DNA of 64,000 nucleotides from Methylobacterium aerolatum (lineage in GTDB: Bacteria; Pseudomonadota; Alphaproteobacteria; Rhizobiales; Beijerinckiaceae). The position numbers and the translations under genes are program-made. The notes under the pieces were generated by a model that searched no databases, was not told where the DNA came from, and saw only the letters and a list, made by a program, of their open reading frames with translations. Location: assembly GCF_022179085.1 (NCBI RefSeq), contig NZ_BPQE01000008.1:1-64000 (forward strand). Reading direction: 5' to 3'. The stretch's first letter is position 1, and every line of letters begins with the position of its first letter. Shown here in pieces: positions 8,961 to 16,660 of the stretch.

Positions 8961-9460
8961 GGCGCGCTCCCCGCATCGCGGCCCGGAGCGCCCGCCGGGT
9001 CCTCCGGAAAGCGGAAGGCGTAGGCCGCGCGCCGCCGCCACGCGTCGGGGATCCAGCTCTCGGTCACCGCGTGGCCGTCATAGGCGTGGATCATCCGGCC
9101 CGGGCCCGAGAGGATGCCGCAATGCTTGGCCGGCAGGGTCGGCCGCCACCGGAACAGCCACACATCCCCCGGCCCGGATTCCGCCAGGGCGATCTCGGTG
9201 AGGTGCCGCCGGGCGGCCTCGCGCAGGGTTTCCTCGCCGCGGTCCTCGGCCCAGGTCGCGGTGTAGGGCGGCGGCGTCTCCGGCTCGGTGCCGTAGAGGA
9301 ACCGCCAGACGCCCCGGAGCAGGCCGAGGCAGTCGCACCCGACCCCCCGCAGGGAGGCTTGGTGGTGGTAGGGCGTGCCGATCCAGGCCCGCGCCTCCGC
9401 CACCACGCGCCGCGCTGTTCGAGCGGCGTCCCGGCGCGGCTCAGTCAAGGCGGCCGCCAT
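8948..9460 (-). CDS. NlpC/P60 tail-associated peptidase (RcGTA gp14-like)
   Basis: This protein has about 170 residues from the ATG at 9460; an upstream ATG at 9484 is possible but would overlap the previous gene by 44 bases. The cysteine peptidase motif GCDCLGLLRG puts the catalytic Cys at residue 44, and the His is in AKHCGIL (His113). NlpC/P60 enzymes cleave peptide bonds of peptidoglycan; on a tail they open the cell wall during DNA entry. It lies between DUF2163 and GTA-TIM genes and overlaps both, as in GTA-type tail operons. Confidence 0.9.
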   Translation of the reverse strand: MAAALTEPRRDAARTARRVVAEARAWIGTPYHHQASLRGVGCDCLGLLRGVWRFLYGTEPETPPPYTATWAEDRGEETLREAARRHLTEIALAESGPGDVWLFRWRPTLPAKHCGILSGPGRMIHAYDGHAVTESWIPDAWRRRAAYAFRFPEDPAGAPGRDAGSAPWPR

Positions 9461-10325
9461 CGTTCTGGGCGCCGGGGCGGGCATAGGTCATCGCGTAGTC
9501 CGAGCCCGGCAGGTGCGGGAAGCCGCGGAAGTTCGCGGCGTTGCCGAACTTGCCGCGGCAGGATTCGAAGGTGCGGTCGCACCCGGCCACGATGGTGAAG
9601 GTGTCCCCCGGCGCCATCGCCAGCGCCGTGGGCTCCCAGAGGTCGAGGAGCGCGCTCTCCCGGCCGAGATGGGTCCGCACCTCCTGAACCGCTCCGGCAT
9701 TGCGGCCGGTGAGCCAGGTGAGCGTGCCGGCGGAGAACCAGCCGGGGGCGTAGGCCGCGAGGCCCGAGGCCGCGAAGCTCCGGCCGGAGACGAGCCGCGT
9801 CACCGTCCCGCCGCTGCGATAGGCGGAAAGGCTCGCATCGACGCCGCAGCGGCCGTCGCCGAAGGCGGCCTCGCAGCTGCGGCCGTAGAGCCGCCCGCGC
9901 GGCTGGTTGAGGGCGTTGGTGAGGCTGCGGACCTCGGCCTGGAAGGCGGTGCGCCCGCGCGAGACCTCGCCGATCGTCCCGGCGAAGATCTGCACCCGGT
10001 CGGCGGGCGTCTGCCAGTCCACCCGCCAGGCCGAGAGGCGCGCGCCGTCGAAGAGTCCGCGGGCGAGATCGTCCTCGCCCAGCCGGTCGCCGGTGAGCGC
10101 GCCCATCAGCGTCATCCCGTCGACGGCGAGCCCGGCGGATTGCTCCAGGGCCGAGGCGGTGACGCCGCTCTCGGCGAGGCAGGCGACGCCCTCGACGACG
10201 AGATCCGCATCGTGGTCGGTGAAGCCGAGGACGGTGCCGTCCCGCCGCGTGACGATCCAGCAGGTGCAGAGGGTGGTGACGCCCGCCGCCAGGGAGGCGG
10301 AGAGGCCGGGGGACACGGTCTTCAC
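9441..10325 (-). CDS. DUF2163 tail hub protein (RcGTA gp13-like)
   Basis: This 294-residue protein has the DUF2163 N-terminal region (LCTCWIVTRRDGTVLGFTDHD) and the C-terminal BR0599-like domain containing the conserved cysteines (GCDRTFESCRGKFGNAANFRGFPH). It forms the hub at the base of the tail in GTA-like siphoviruses. It overlaps the start of DUF2460 upstream by 4 bases and the NlpC/P60 gene downstream by about 20, indicating translational coupling. Full length for the family, with no damage visible. Confidence 0.92.
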   Translation of the reverse strand: MKTVSPGLSASLAAGVTTLCTCWIVTRRDGTVLGFTDHDADLVVEGVACLAESGVTASALEQSAGLAVDGMTLMGALTGDRLGEDDLARGLFDGARLSAWRVDWQTPADRVQIFAGTIGEVSRGRTAFQAEVRSLTNALNQPRGRLYGRSCEAAFGDGRCGVDASLSAYRSGGTVTRLVSGRSFAASGLAAYAPGWFSAGTLTWLTGRNAGAVQEVRTHLGRESALLDLWEPTALAMAPGDTFTIVAGCDRTFESCRGKFGNAANFRGFPHLPGSDYAMTYARPGAQNDGGRLD

Positions 10326-10957
10326 CGGCGCAGCTCGATGATCGGAATGTCGGGGACGAGACCGGCCTCGATGGCGCGGTAGTCGATCTCGATCTTGTCC
10401 GTGGCGAAGCGCACGGGCACGTCGAAGAGGAAGCCGGCGCTCACCGCCGCCCCGGCCGCCGGCGCGGTGGCGAGGGTGACGAGGCCGGTGGTGGAATCGA
10501 CCGTGAAGGCGCCACTCGCGAGTTCGGCGCCGTTCACCGCCACGCGCACGCTGCCGGCGACGGGCTTGCGGATCGGCCGGTCGTAGGGGGCGAAGGCCCC
10601 GCCGTAACGCTTGAGGAGCGGGAAGATGCGGGTTGTTCCGTCGCCCGTGCCGAGGCCCTGATCCAGGGGACCGGGCGCTTGACCGGGGGGCGCCGTCGAG
10701 TGGTCGAAGAGGTCGTACCAGCGGAAGCCGTAGAGCTGGCCGCGACGCTCCTCGAAGAACGCCAGGAACAGGGCGATGTCGGCCGCGCGGCGCAGGGCCG
10801 GGCCGGCATTGTAGCTGCGGCGGGAGTGGCGCCAGAGGGCGTTGCGCTCCTCGTCGCCGGAGCCCAGCGTCACGATGTCGGTCCGGCGCTCCGGACCGCC
10901 CCGGGAGCCGTAGGCGAGGGAAAGGGGGAAGCGGACCTCGTGGAACGGCGTCGCCAC
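10322..10957 (-). CDS. DUF2460 distal tail protein (RcGTA gp12-like)
   Basis: This 211-residue protein matches DUF2460: FHEVRFPLSLAYGSRGGPER near the start, RRSYNAGPALR at about 45, the FEERRGQLYGFRWYDLFDH block at about 68-86 and the C-terminal PVRFATDKIEIDY. It is the distal tail protein that connects tube and hub in RcGTA-type tails. It starts with GTG at 10957, 4 bases after the tape-measure gene ends. Intact and of normal length. Confidence 0.93.
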   Translation of the reverse strand: MATPFHEVRFPLSLAYGSRGGPERRTDIVTLGSGDEERNALWRHSRRSYNAGPALRRAADIALFLAFFEERRGQLYGFRWYDLFDHSTAPPGQAPGPLDQGLGTGDGTTRIFPLLKRYGGAFAPYDRPIRKPVAGSVRVAVNGAELASGAFTVDSTTGLVTLATAPAAGAAVSAGFLFDVPVRFATDKIEIDYRAIEAGLVPDIPIIELRR

Positions 10958-10961
10958 CGGA

Positions 10962-13262
10962 CTAAAGGCCCCGCGTGCCGCGCTGGACCGCCCGGGCGAG
11001 GGCCGCCGTCATCTGCGCCTCCGAGCGGAGGAAGGAACGCGCGTCCGTCGCGTTGACGGCCACATGGATGGCGAGCGGCCGTCGCTCCGGCGAGGGCGCG
11101 AGCGACCCGGGCACCGCCCGCTCGATCGGCACCATCCGGCCGCTCTGGTTCGGGATGAACAGCTCCCGTCCCATCTCGCCGACCGTGTAGGCCTGGCCCG
11201 CCTCGACGGGGCCGCCATTGGCCCGGAACAGGGAACCGAGGGCGTCGCCGAGCGTGCCGGCGAGGCCGCCGACCGCGTTCGGCCCGGCGCTGGCCGACGG
11301 CGAGGTCCCGAGGAGCGAGGCCAGCGGCCCCTGCCCCGAGAAGACCGCCTGCAGGGCGGCGCGGCCGAGCTGGGCCTGGAGGCCGCGCAGGATGTCGGAG
11401 AACTTGCGGCCGTTGAAGATCGCGTCGGCGAAGCTGTTGGCGATGGTGTCGCCGAAGAAGCGCGCCGTCTCCGCCGCCTCCCGCTGCGCCTGCTCCAGAT
11501 CTTGGATCTTGTCCCGGTAGGTCACGACCGCCGTCGCCGCCTTGGTGATGGCGGCGGTCTCCTCCTCGGTCAGCGCGCGCCCGTTCTGGCTGGCGATCTC
11601 CTGCGCCCGGGCCAGCTGGATGGCGACCTGCTTCTCGGCGTTGCTCTTGTTGAACGCCTCGGCCTCGGCCTTCGCGGCGGCGGCGGACTTCTCCAGGCCG
11701 TTGACGAAGGTGTTCACCGCATCGAGATCGGAGGGGCCGCCGCCGGACCGGCGCGGGGTGAGCGAGGGCAGCGCCTGCGACCGGTCGGGCGCCGTGCGGG
11801 GCCGGAAATCGAGGCGGTCGCTCGCCTCGACGGCGGAGGCGACGGCGCCGGGCCGCGTCAGCCCCTCCCGCAACCGGGCTTTGGCCGCGTCCTGGGCGGC
11901 GCGGGCGTCGGCCATGGCCTGCGTCTCGCCGGCGCGCGGCACCCCGACGAGATCGCCCGCGCCGACGGAGGTCGCCAGCGAGCCCAGCGCGGTCTTGATC
12001 TTCGGGCCGAGGCCGTCGATGCCGAGGGCCTTGCCGAGATCGGCCGCGCCGAGCAGCGTCGCGAGGCGCCCCGCGCTCGGGATCGCCGCGTCGATCGCCC
12101 CGGCCATCTGGGACAGCTCGGTGTAGAGATGGCTCGCCACGAGGGCGACGCGGGCCAGCGCCGCCTCGACATCGAGGAAGTGGCTGTAGAGGTCGATCGC
12201 CGCGTTCGACGCGTCCTTCTGGATCGGGATCAGCGCGGTGGCGAAGGTGGTGTGGATGTCGGTCAGCTTGGCATCGAGCTGGCGCGCCCGCTCGATCTCC
12301 TCCGGATCGACGATCCGCTGACCGCCCGCCGTGGCCGCCGTGCCGTTGAGGTTCTCCCGCAGGCGGCGGGTGAGATCGACGCCCTCGCGCAGCTTGGCCT
12401 CGAAATCCGGCCCGAAGACCTTGCCGGCGAGATCGAAGGCGGCGAGGTCGCGGCCCTCGTCGCGCAGCTTGTCGATCAGGTCGAGGATCGCCCGGATGCG
12501 GGCCTCCTGCGTCGTCGCCGCATCGTAGGCGGCCTTGTCCCCGGCGGTGAGGTTGCCCGCCCGGACATTCTGCGTCAGGCGGCGGTCGATCTCCGATCCC
12601 GACACGCCGTGCTCGCCCTCGCCGAGGCGCGCGGCGGCGGCCTCGCGGGCGCGCTCCAGGGCCGCCACGACCTGGCGGGTCTCCAGGCCGAGCGCCTTGG
12701 CGTCGAGGGTCGCCCGCTGGAAGAAGGTGGTGCCGACGCCGAGCCGGTCGGCCTCGCGCCCGATCCGCACGAAGGCCTCCACGTGCTCGCGGGCCTCGTC
12801 GATCGAGGCGGCGACGCTCTCGAAGACGAGCTTCACCGCCTCGAAGGCGATGAAGGCGCCGAGCAGCAGCTTGAGCGAGGGGATCTGCGCGACGATTCCC
12901 GAGACGGCGCCCTTCGCCGTGGAGAGCCCCGCGCTGGTCGCGGCGGCGGCGGTGTTCGAGGTGGCCGCCGCGCCGCTGAAGGCCCGCGCCACGCCCTCCA
13001 GGCTCGCCTTCTCCGCCGCCGCCGCGTTCGCCGTGGCGGTGATGACGTTGGCCACATCCGAGCCGACGGCCGCCGCCGCCCGGACGGCGCTGGCCTTCAT
13101 GCCCTCCAGCGCGGCGCCGAACCCGTTGGTGTTGGCGGCCCCGCCCGACATGGCGACGCCGATCTGGGTCATGTTGCCGACGATCTGCGCCGCGAGATTG
13201 GACATGGCGGCCTGAGCGCGGGACGTATCGGCGACGAACTGGATGACGAGCGGTTCGGCCAT
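10962..13262 (-). CDS. phage tail tape measure protein
   Basis: This protein has about 766 residues from the ATG at 13262; a TTG at 13295 would add 11. The N-terminus (PLVIQFVADTSRAQAAMSNLA) is typical of tape-measure proteins of GTA-like phages. The middle is long and Ala/Glu/Arg-rich with helical, coiled-coil-prone sequence, a hydrophobic stretch lies near 120-170, and the C-terminus carries the conserved GGPVEAGQAYTVGEMGRELFIP motif. It sets tail length and is chaperoned by the TAC proteins. Normally the chaperone genes lie directly upstream; here a 2.8-kb cargo block on the other strand separates them. Confidence 0.9.
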   Translation of the reverse strand: MAEPLVIQFVADTSRAQAAMSNLAAQIVGNMTQIGVAMSGGAANTNGFGAALEGMKASAVRAAAAVGSDVANVITATANAAAAEKASLEGVARAFSGAAATSNTAAAATSAGLSTAKGAVSGIVAQIPSLKLLLGAFIAFEAVKLVFESVAASIDEAREHVEAFVRIGREADRLGVGTTFFQRATLDAKALGLETRQVVAALERAREAAAARLGEGEHGVSGSEIDRRLTQNVRAGNLTAGDKAAYDAATTQEARIRAILDLIDKLRDEGRDLAAFDLAGKVFGPDFEAKLREGVDLTRRLRENLNGTAATAGGQRIVDPEEIERARQLDAKLTDIHTTFATALIPIQKDASNAAIDLYSHFLDVEAALARVALVASHLYTELSQMAGAIDAAIPSAGRLATLLGAADLGKALGIDGLGPKIKTALGSLATSVGAGDLVGVPRAGETQAMADARAAQDAAKARLREGLTRPGAVASAVEASDRLDFRPRTAPDRSQALPSLTPRRSGGGPSDLDAVNTFVNGLEKSAAAAKAEAEAFNKSNAEKQVAIQLARAQEIASQNGRALTEEETAAITKAATAVVTYRDKIQDLEQAQREAAETARFFGDTIANSFADAIFNGRKFSDILRGLQAQLGRAALQAVFSGQGPLASLLGTSPSASAGPNAVGGLAGTLGDALGSLFRANGGPVEAGQAYTVGEMGRELFIPNQSGRMVPIERAVPGSLAPSPERRPLAIHVAVNATDARSFLRSEAQMTAALARAVQRGTRGL

Positions 13263-13364
13263 CGGGCTGGGCTTCGGCTCCTGGCGAAGGGGCAATCAAC
13301 CGGCGCGGGAACTCCGGCGCCGATGACACGTTTCGGTAGCTACAGAAAAGGCTTGCGCCGCAGG

Positions 13365-13384
13365 ATTTCGGGAGTTACCGAAAT
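13365..13384 (+). promoter_or_regulatory. probable BrnA operator upstream of brnT
   Basis: A perfect 7-bp inverted repeat, ATTTCGG-6-CCGAAAT, ends just before the brnT start at 13388. A further half-site TTTCGGTA lies at 13331-13338, the exact reverse complement of TACCGAAA at 13376-13383. BrnTA modules are known to be repressed by BrnA binding to palindromes in their own promoter, so this is the likely operator. No clear -35/-10 pair is asserted. Confidence 0.55.
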
Positions 13385-13387
13385 GGC

Positions 13388-13705
13388 ATGCGGATGGTCT
13401 GGGACGATCACAAGCGGGCGGCGAACATCCTGAAGCACGGGATGGACTTCGCCGACGCGGCGGATCGGTTCGAGTGGGAGGGGGCGATGATCGCGCCTGC
13501 CCATGCCGACCGTTTCGGCGCCCCGCGCTTCATGGCGGTGGGTTGGCTGGAGGGCCGGATGGTGTCTCTGACCTTCGCGCCGCTCGGCACCGAGGCCATC
13601 GCTGCGATCAGCTTGCGGACGGCGAGCAACCGGGAGAGGAGAGCCTATGCCGCGCAGTGCGAAGACGACGCGTCCGGCCCGCACGGTGCCGATGCTGACG
13701 GATGA
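13388..13705 (+). CDS. brnT: BrnT family toxin
   Basis: This 105-residue protein is of the BrnT family: it opens with MVWDDHKRAANILKHGMDF (the WD-x-K-xx-N-xxKHG signature, from the second Met at 13394) and has the C-terminal ISLRTASNRERRAYAAQ motif. BrnT is a RelE-like ribonuclease that stops translation when not bound by BrnA. The gene overlaps brnA by 59 bases. It lies on the plus strand inside the minus-strand morphogenesis operon, between tape measure and tail chaperone, so it is cargo rather than a phage structural gene. Confidence 0.9.
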   Translation: MRMVWDDHKRAANILKHGMDFADAADRFEWEGAMIAPAHADRFGAPRFMAVGWLEGRMVSLTFAPLGTEAIAAISLRTASNRERRAYAAQCEDDASGPHGADADG

Positions 13706-13988
13706 CGAGGAGGCCGCGCTCCAGGCGGCGATCGCGGACGATCCCGATGCGCGCGAGGCGACGGACGCGGAACTAGCCCAGATGCGCCCCGCCCGCGAGG
13801 CGCTGCCTCCTGCTCTCTACGCGGCGCTGACGAAGCGCGGCCGCCCGAAAGCCGAGGCCAAGGCGGTGCAGGTCACTCTGCGCGTGCCCCCGGACGTGCT
13901 CGACGCCTTCAAGGCCAGCGGGCCGGGCTGGCAGACGCGCATGAACGAGGCGTTGGCGAAGGCCGCGAAGAAGCTTCGGGCAGCGTGA
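13647..13988 (+). CDS. brnA: BrnA family antitoxin
   Basis: This 113-residue protein has the BrnA architecture: a flexible acidic N-terminal half with a toxin-wrapping region (about 15-65) and a C-terminal ribbon-helix-helix DNA-binding segment, AVQVTLRVPPDVLDAFKASG followed by GWQTRMNEALAKA. It neutralises BrnT and represses the operon. The large overlap with brnT couples translation. The gene is intact, so the module is probably active. Confidence 0.9.
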   Translation: MPRSAKTTRPARTVPMLTDDEEAALQAAIADDPDAREATDAELAQMRPAREALPPALYAALTKRGRPKAEAKAVQVTLRVPPDVLDAFKASGPGWQTRMNEALAKAAKKLRAA

Positions 13989-13999
13989 GGGCGGGGGCT

Positions 14000-14287
14000 A
14001 TGACTGAATTGTGGGCCGATTTACCCTGTATCCAAGCAATCCGGGTGGGCTCCGGTCGGAATCTAGTTGTAACGTGGGCGAATGGACTGGAGACGACGGT
14101 GGATGTTGGCGCGCATATCAATACATATGCAGTTTTCGTACCGTTGCGCCACGACCCCGATGTGTTTGGGGCGGTTTCGGTGGGAGAAGATGGATGGAAC
14201 GCTCATTGGGGCGAAGATCTTGAGATTGCAGCCGACACGCTCTGGCGCTTAGCATGGGATCGGGACGCGGACCCTCATTTCACTTAA
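14000..14287 (+). CDS. DUF2442 domain protein
   Basis: This 95-residue protein starts at the ATG at 14000, 11 bases after brnA. The pattern of short beta strands (NLVVTWANGLETTVDVGAHI, then FVPLRHDPDVFGAVSV and the closing EDLEIAADTLWRLA) fits DUF2442, a family of small proteins often encoded beside DUF4160 or toxin-antitoxin genes. Its molecular function is unknown. GC content is lower than in the phage genes and falls further downstream. It may be cotranscribed with brnTA. Confidence 0.75.
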   Translation: MTELWADLPCIQAIRVGSGRNLVVTWANGLETTVDVGAHINTYAVFVPLRHDPDVFGAVSVGEDGWNAHWGEDLEIAADTLWRLAWDRDADPHFT

Positions 14288-14580
14288 CGGCTGCCTTATC
14301 CCGCAAAGAACGCCCAGAGACAGCTGATGCATTTCTGGATTTTCTATTTTAATCGCAATTGGCGCTAATCGAAACGGTGTTGGGGTGCACAGAAATGCTC
14401 CCTGGCTCTCCTCAACTATGCTGCAACGCACCAAAAAATTCTGCCTTAGACAGTGGGGAATTGCTTGTCGACGTGTATTGCTTCGCACAACCTAAGGTGA
14501 TTACTAATTTGCTCGGGGAGTGCCGAGGCAGGACAAAAGCTGCAGATCGGCCGCGTCAGTTAGCTAAGTGAGAATTATTG
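14288..14580. other. AT-rich intergenic region, no gene seen
   Basis: This is 293 bases of AT-rich sequence between the DUF2442 gene and the ATPase gene. I see no credible coding frame. It presumably holds the promoter and leader of the ATPase gene; a purine-rich AAGTGAGA shortly before the ATG at 14581 may serve as ribosome binding site. No convincing hairpin or -35/-10 pair stands out by eye. Confidence 0.4.
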
Positions 14581-16071
14581 ATGTCCGTAAGCTTCGGAGA
14601 TTTTTATAAAAGCTTTGGGTTCTCTGAATACCCCTTCTCGGTATATACATCGGAAAATGAACGCAGTCATGGGAAAGACTTATTCGTTGATTTTTCGATG
14701 TACAGCCCAATAATAGAAGGGTTCAATAACGGACGTACAATGCTGCTCGCAGGTGACAGGGGGACGGGCAAGACAGCGATAATATATGATTTTTGCAGGA
14801 AGGTGGATGAAAATTGTTTGGTTGTGAATATCAGTGATTATTCGGATCTAAAAGTCGGATTTAATTCAGAAGACTTTTATAACTATATTATCTGTCAGCT
14901 CAGTGAAAGACTTTTTGCAAAGATGGCGTCTGACAAAAAAACTGGCTCACAGTTGAATAAGTCGGATAAAGTTTTGTTATCTTATTTTTTAGCAAAGCAC
15001 GTGAAGCAGGCTAGCAAAGATGATTTGCACCGGAAAATTGTCAATCTTCAGGTCGATTGGAAAACAAGATTAGGTGGAACAATTTATAGCATTTTGCGGA
15101 TACCTTTAAATATCGGCGCTAATGCGACAGTGACATTTCTTTCGGATATCATTGCCCAAGCTGCGGGCGTGGCGAAACATCCGACAGAATTTAGAGAATA
15201 TTTCCAAGATATGACTAGTGCTGTTGATGATGATTTTTCTGATACGGGGTCCAGCCTTTCCACGCTCAAAAAACTAACAGCACTTGCGAAAAAAGTAGGT
15301 TACTCGCGGATAGTAATTGTACTCGATAAAATCGACGAAGATGCTCGCCTGAACAACTCAGCGGAAGAAATAGCCGAATTTATCGAGCCCATTGTTACCG
15401 ATGTTAGACTGCTTACAACAGAAGAATTTCAAGTCGTCGTTGCGCTTTGGATCATTCCTTATAATATGTTGAAAGATAAGGTCAGGACTCAAAAGATCTA
15501 TTGCCCATCTGTGAGTTGGGATAATACGGATTTAGTTTCTGCTGCAAATCGAAGAGTCTCGGTTTTTTCGAGCAAAAATGTTAGGGAAGTGTCGTCGATA
15601 TTCGAAGATGGATCTGATACGGTAGGATTTTTAGAAATATTGGAGCTGGCGAATAAAAATCCTCGAGATCTTTGGCATCTTCTTGATAAAAGCTTCAGGG
15701 CTCAATATAAGATAGATCCAAACTCATCTAAGATTTCTGCAAATGCACTTGCCCACGGTATCAATGACTTCGTGTGCCAGTTCAATTTTTATGAGTATTA
15801 TCCTAGAAAGTCGAATGCGCGCGCAAATTCAATGGATATTTACGCGTATATTAAACATTTGGTAAAACTGCCTGGCCCCGACTTCACAAAAAATCAGCTT
15901 AATGACAAGGCTGGGACTGGCGGCTCAACTCATAATTATGTTGTTGCTATGGAAAGCATGGGACTTGTTGAGCGTAGCGGTCAATCAGGTGGTAGTACAA
16001 CTTTTCGAATTCGCGATCCTAAGGTGGTTCATGCCCTTAAAAATAATCTGGATATCGCACGCAGCAACTGA
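14581..16071 (+). CDS. AT-rich P-loop ATPase, prophage cargo, defence candidate
   Basis: This 496-residue ATPase has an AAA/STAND-like core: Walker A GDRGTGKTA (58-66), Walker B RIVIVLDKIDED (243-254) and a conserved NPRDLW block (360-365). A C-terminal winged-helix-like region (about 415-490) follows. The N-terminus FGDFYKSFGFSEYPFSVYT precedes the ATP site, as in lone P-loop ATPases resembling Synechocystis Sll1717; that assignment is from memory. A TTG at 14578 is an alternative start. GC is far below every neighbour, marking recent transfer. It sits alone on the plus strand between tail genes. A role in phage defence or superinfection exclusion is an inference from position, composition and family. 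Confidence 0.85.
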   Translation: MSVSFGDFYKSFGFSEYPFSVYTSENERSHGKDLFVDFSMYSPIIEGFNNGRTMLLAGDRGTGKTAIIYDFCRKVDENCLVVNISDYSDLKVGFNSEDFYNYIICQLSERLFAKMASDKKTGSQLNKSDKVLLSYFLAKHVKQASKDDLHRKIVNLQVDWKTRLGGTIYSILRIPLNIGANATVTFLSDIIAQAAGVAKHPTEFREYFQDMTSAVDDDFSDTGSSLSTLKKLTALAKKVGYSRIVIVLDKIDEDARLNNSAEEIAEFIEPIVTDVRLLTTEEFQVVVALWIIPYNMLKDKVRTQKIYCPSVSWDNTDLVSAANRRVSVFSSKNVREVSSIFEDGSDTVGFLEILELANKNPRDLWHLLDKSFRAQYKIDPNSSKISANALAHGINDFVCQFNFYEYYPRKSNARANSMDIYAYIKHLVKLPGPDFTKNQLNDKAGTGGSTHNYVVAMESMGLVERSGQSGGSTTFRIRDPKVVHALKNNLDIARSN

Positions 16072-16091
16072 ACAAGAATGAGTGTTCACAC

Positions 16092-16322
16092 CTAAGCCCG
16101 CCCCGCCGCCATCTCCTCCGCCAACACCCGAGCAAATTCCTCCGCGCTGACCCCCTCCCCCGCCTCCGCCCCCTGCGCTCGCAAGAACCCCTCGAAGGCC
16201 GCGTGGAAGGCCGGCAGCGTCATCCGGTCGATCTGCTCGGGTGTCCATCCCACGGCGCCCCCGGCGGCGTAGAAGGCGGAGAGGTCGCCGGGGGTGTGGG
16301 CGCGGTCCCCTCCGCCGCGGGT
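16092..16322 (-). CDS. tail assembly chaperone second domain (RcGTA gp10.1/TAC_6-like), read by -1 frameshift
   Basis: This frame encodes about 76 residues resembling the small rcc01693-type phage tail assembly chaperone (DLSAFYAAGGAVGWTPEQID, then LPAFHAAFEGFLRAQG and the final EFARVLAEEMAAGRA). The overlap with the preceding chaperone gene contains no in-frame ATG, GTG or TTG before the conserved sequence begins. The first available starts (GTG inside GAVGW, ATG in DRMTL) would cut into the domain, and the next ATG lies far upstream at 16490 in out-of-frame sequence. A slippery heptamer at 16322-16328 joins it to the upstream frame as a 189-residue fusion, like lambda gpGT. Confidence 0.75.
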   Translation of the reverse strand, partial: TRGGGDRAHTPGDLSAFYAAGGAVGWTPEQIDRMTLPAFHAAFEGFLRAQGAEAGEGVSAEEFARVLAEEMAAGRA

Positions 16323-16660
16323 TTTCCCGCGGTGGCGTTCGTCGGCACGCCGTTCACCGCCGCCGCGACGATCGCGCCGGCCAGCGGCAGGAAGTCGATC
16401 AGCGGGGCGTCGCGGTAGCGCAGCACCAGGGCGCTCGCCTCGATGGCCGGGGTGCCGCCGCCCTCCAGGCCGAGGCGGATCGTCTCCCACACGTCCCGCA
16501 CGGAAAACTGGTGGCTCGCGATCCGCATCAGGATCGCGCCGATGCCGGTGCCGGTCAGGCGCTCCAGCTCGCCGATCTCGCCGAGGCGGAGCTGGAAGCG
16601 GCGGCGCTGGCCGGCGAAATCGGCATCGACCACCGTCCGGCCCGTCGTCGCCGCGCTCAT
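16220..16660 (-). CDS. GTA family tail assembly chaperone (gp10/TAC_11-like)
   Basis: This 146-residue protein resembles the Phage_TAC_11 'gene transfer agent family' proteins: FAGQRRRFQLRLGEIGELERLTGTGIGAI is followed by FSVRDVWETIRLGLEGGG and LRYRDAPLIDFLPLAGAIVAAAVNG. The ATG at 16660 overlaps the stop of the tail-tube gene (ATGA). The last 33 residues, after the slippery site, are Pro/Thr/Ser-rich and low in complexity, as expected if the functional C-terminus is made by frameshifting. It would coat the tape-measure protein during tail assembly. Confidence 0.88.
   Translation of the reverse strand: MSAATTGRTVVDADFAGQRRRFQLRLGEIGELERLTGTGIGAILMRIASHQFSVRDVWETIRLGLEGGGTPAIEASALVLRYRDAPLIDFLPLAGAIVAAAVNGVPTNATAGKPAAEGTAPTPPATSPPSTPPGAPWDGHPSRSTG
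16322..16328 (-). promoter_or_regulatory. programmed -1 ribosomal frameshift site, G_GGA_AAA
   Basis: On the minus strand the heptamer GGGAAAA lies with codons GGA and AAA exactly in the zero frame of the first tail chaperone gene (codons 112 and 113), the X_XXY_YYZ arrangement of -1 slippery sites; lambda G/GT uses G_GGA_AAG. Five bases downstream a 7-bp perfect stem can form between GGCGGAG (16316-16310) and CTCCGCC (16281-16275) around a 28-base loop. Slipping leads directly into the second chaperone frame, which has no start codon of its own in the overlap. Confidence 0.75.

Noticed and set aside
5000-9023. Very long open frame antisense to the GTA-TIM gene
   Set aside because: It mirrors the sense gene, which has clear domain matches; long antisense frames are expected at this GC content.
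14249-14571. Short open frames between the DUF2442 and ATPase genes
   Set aside because: They overlap each other on both strands, lack ribosome binding sites and show no protein-like composition.
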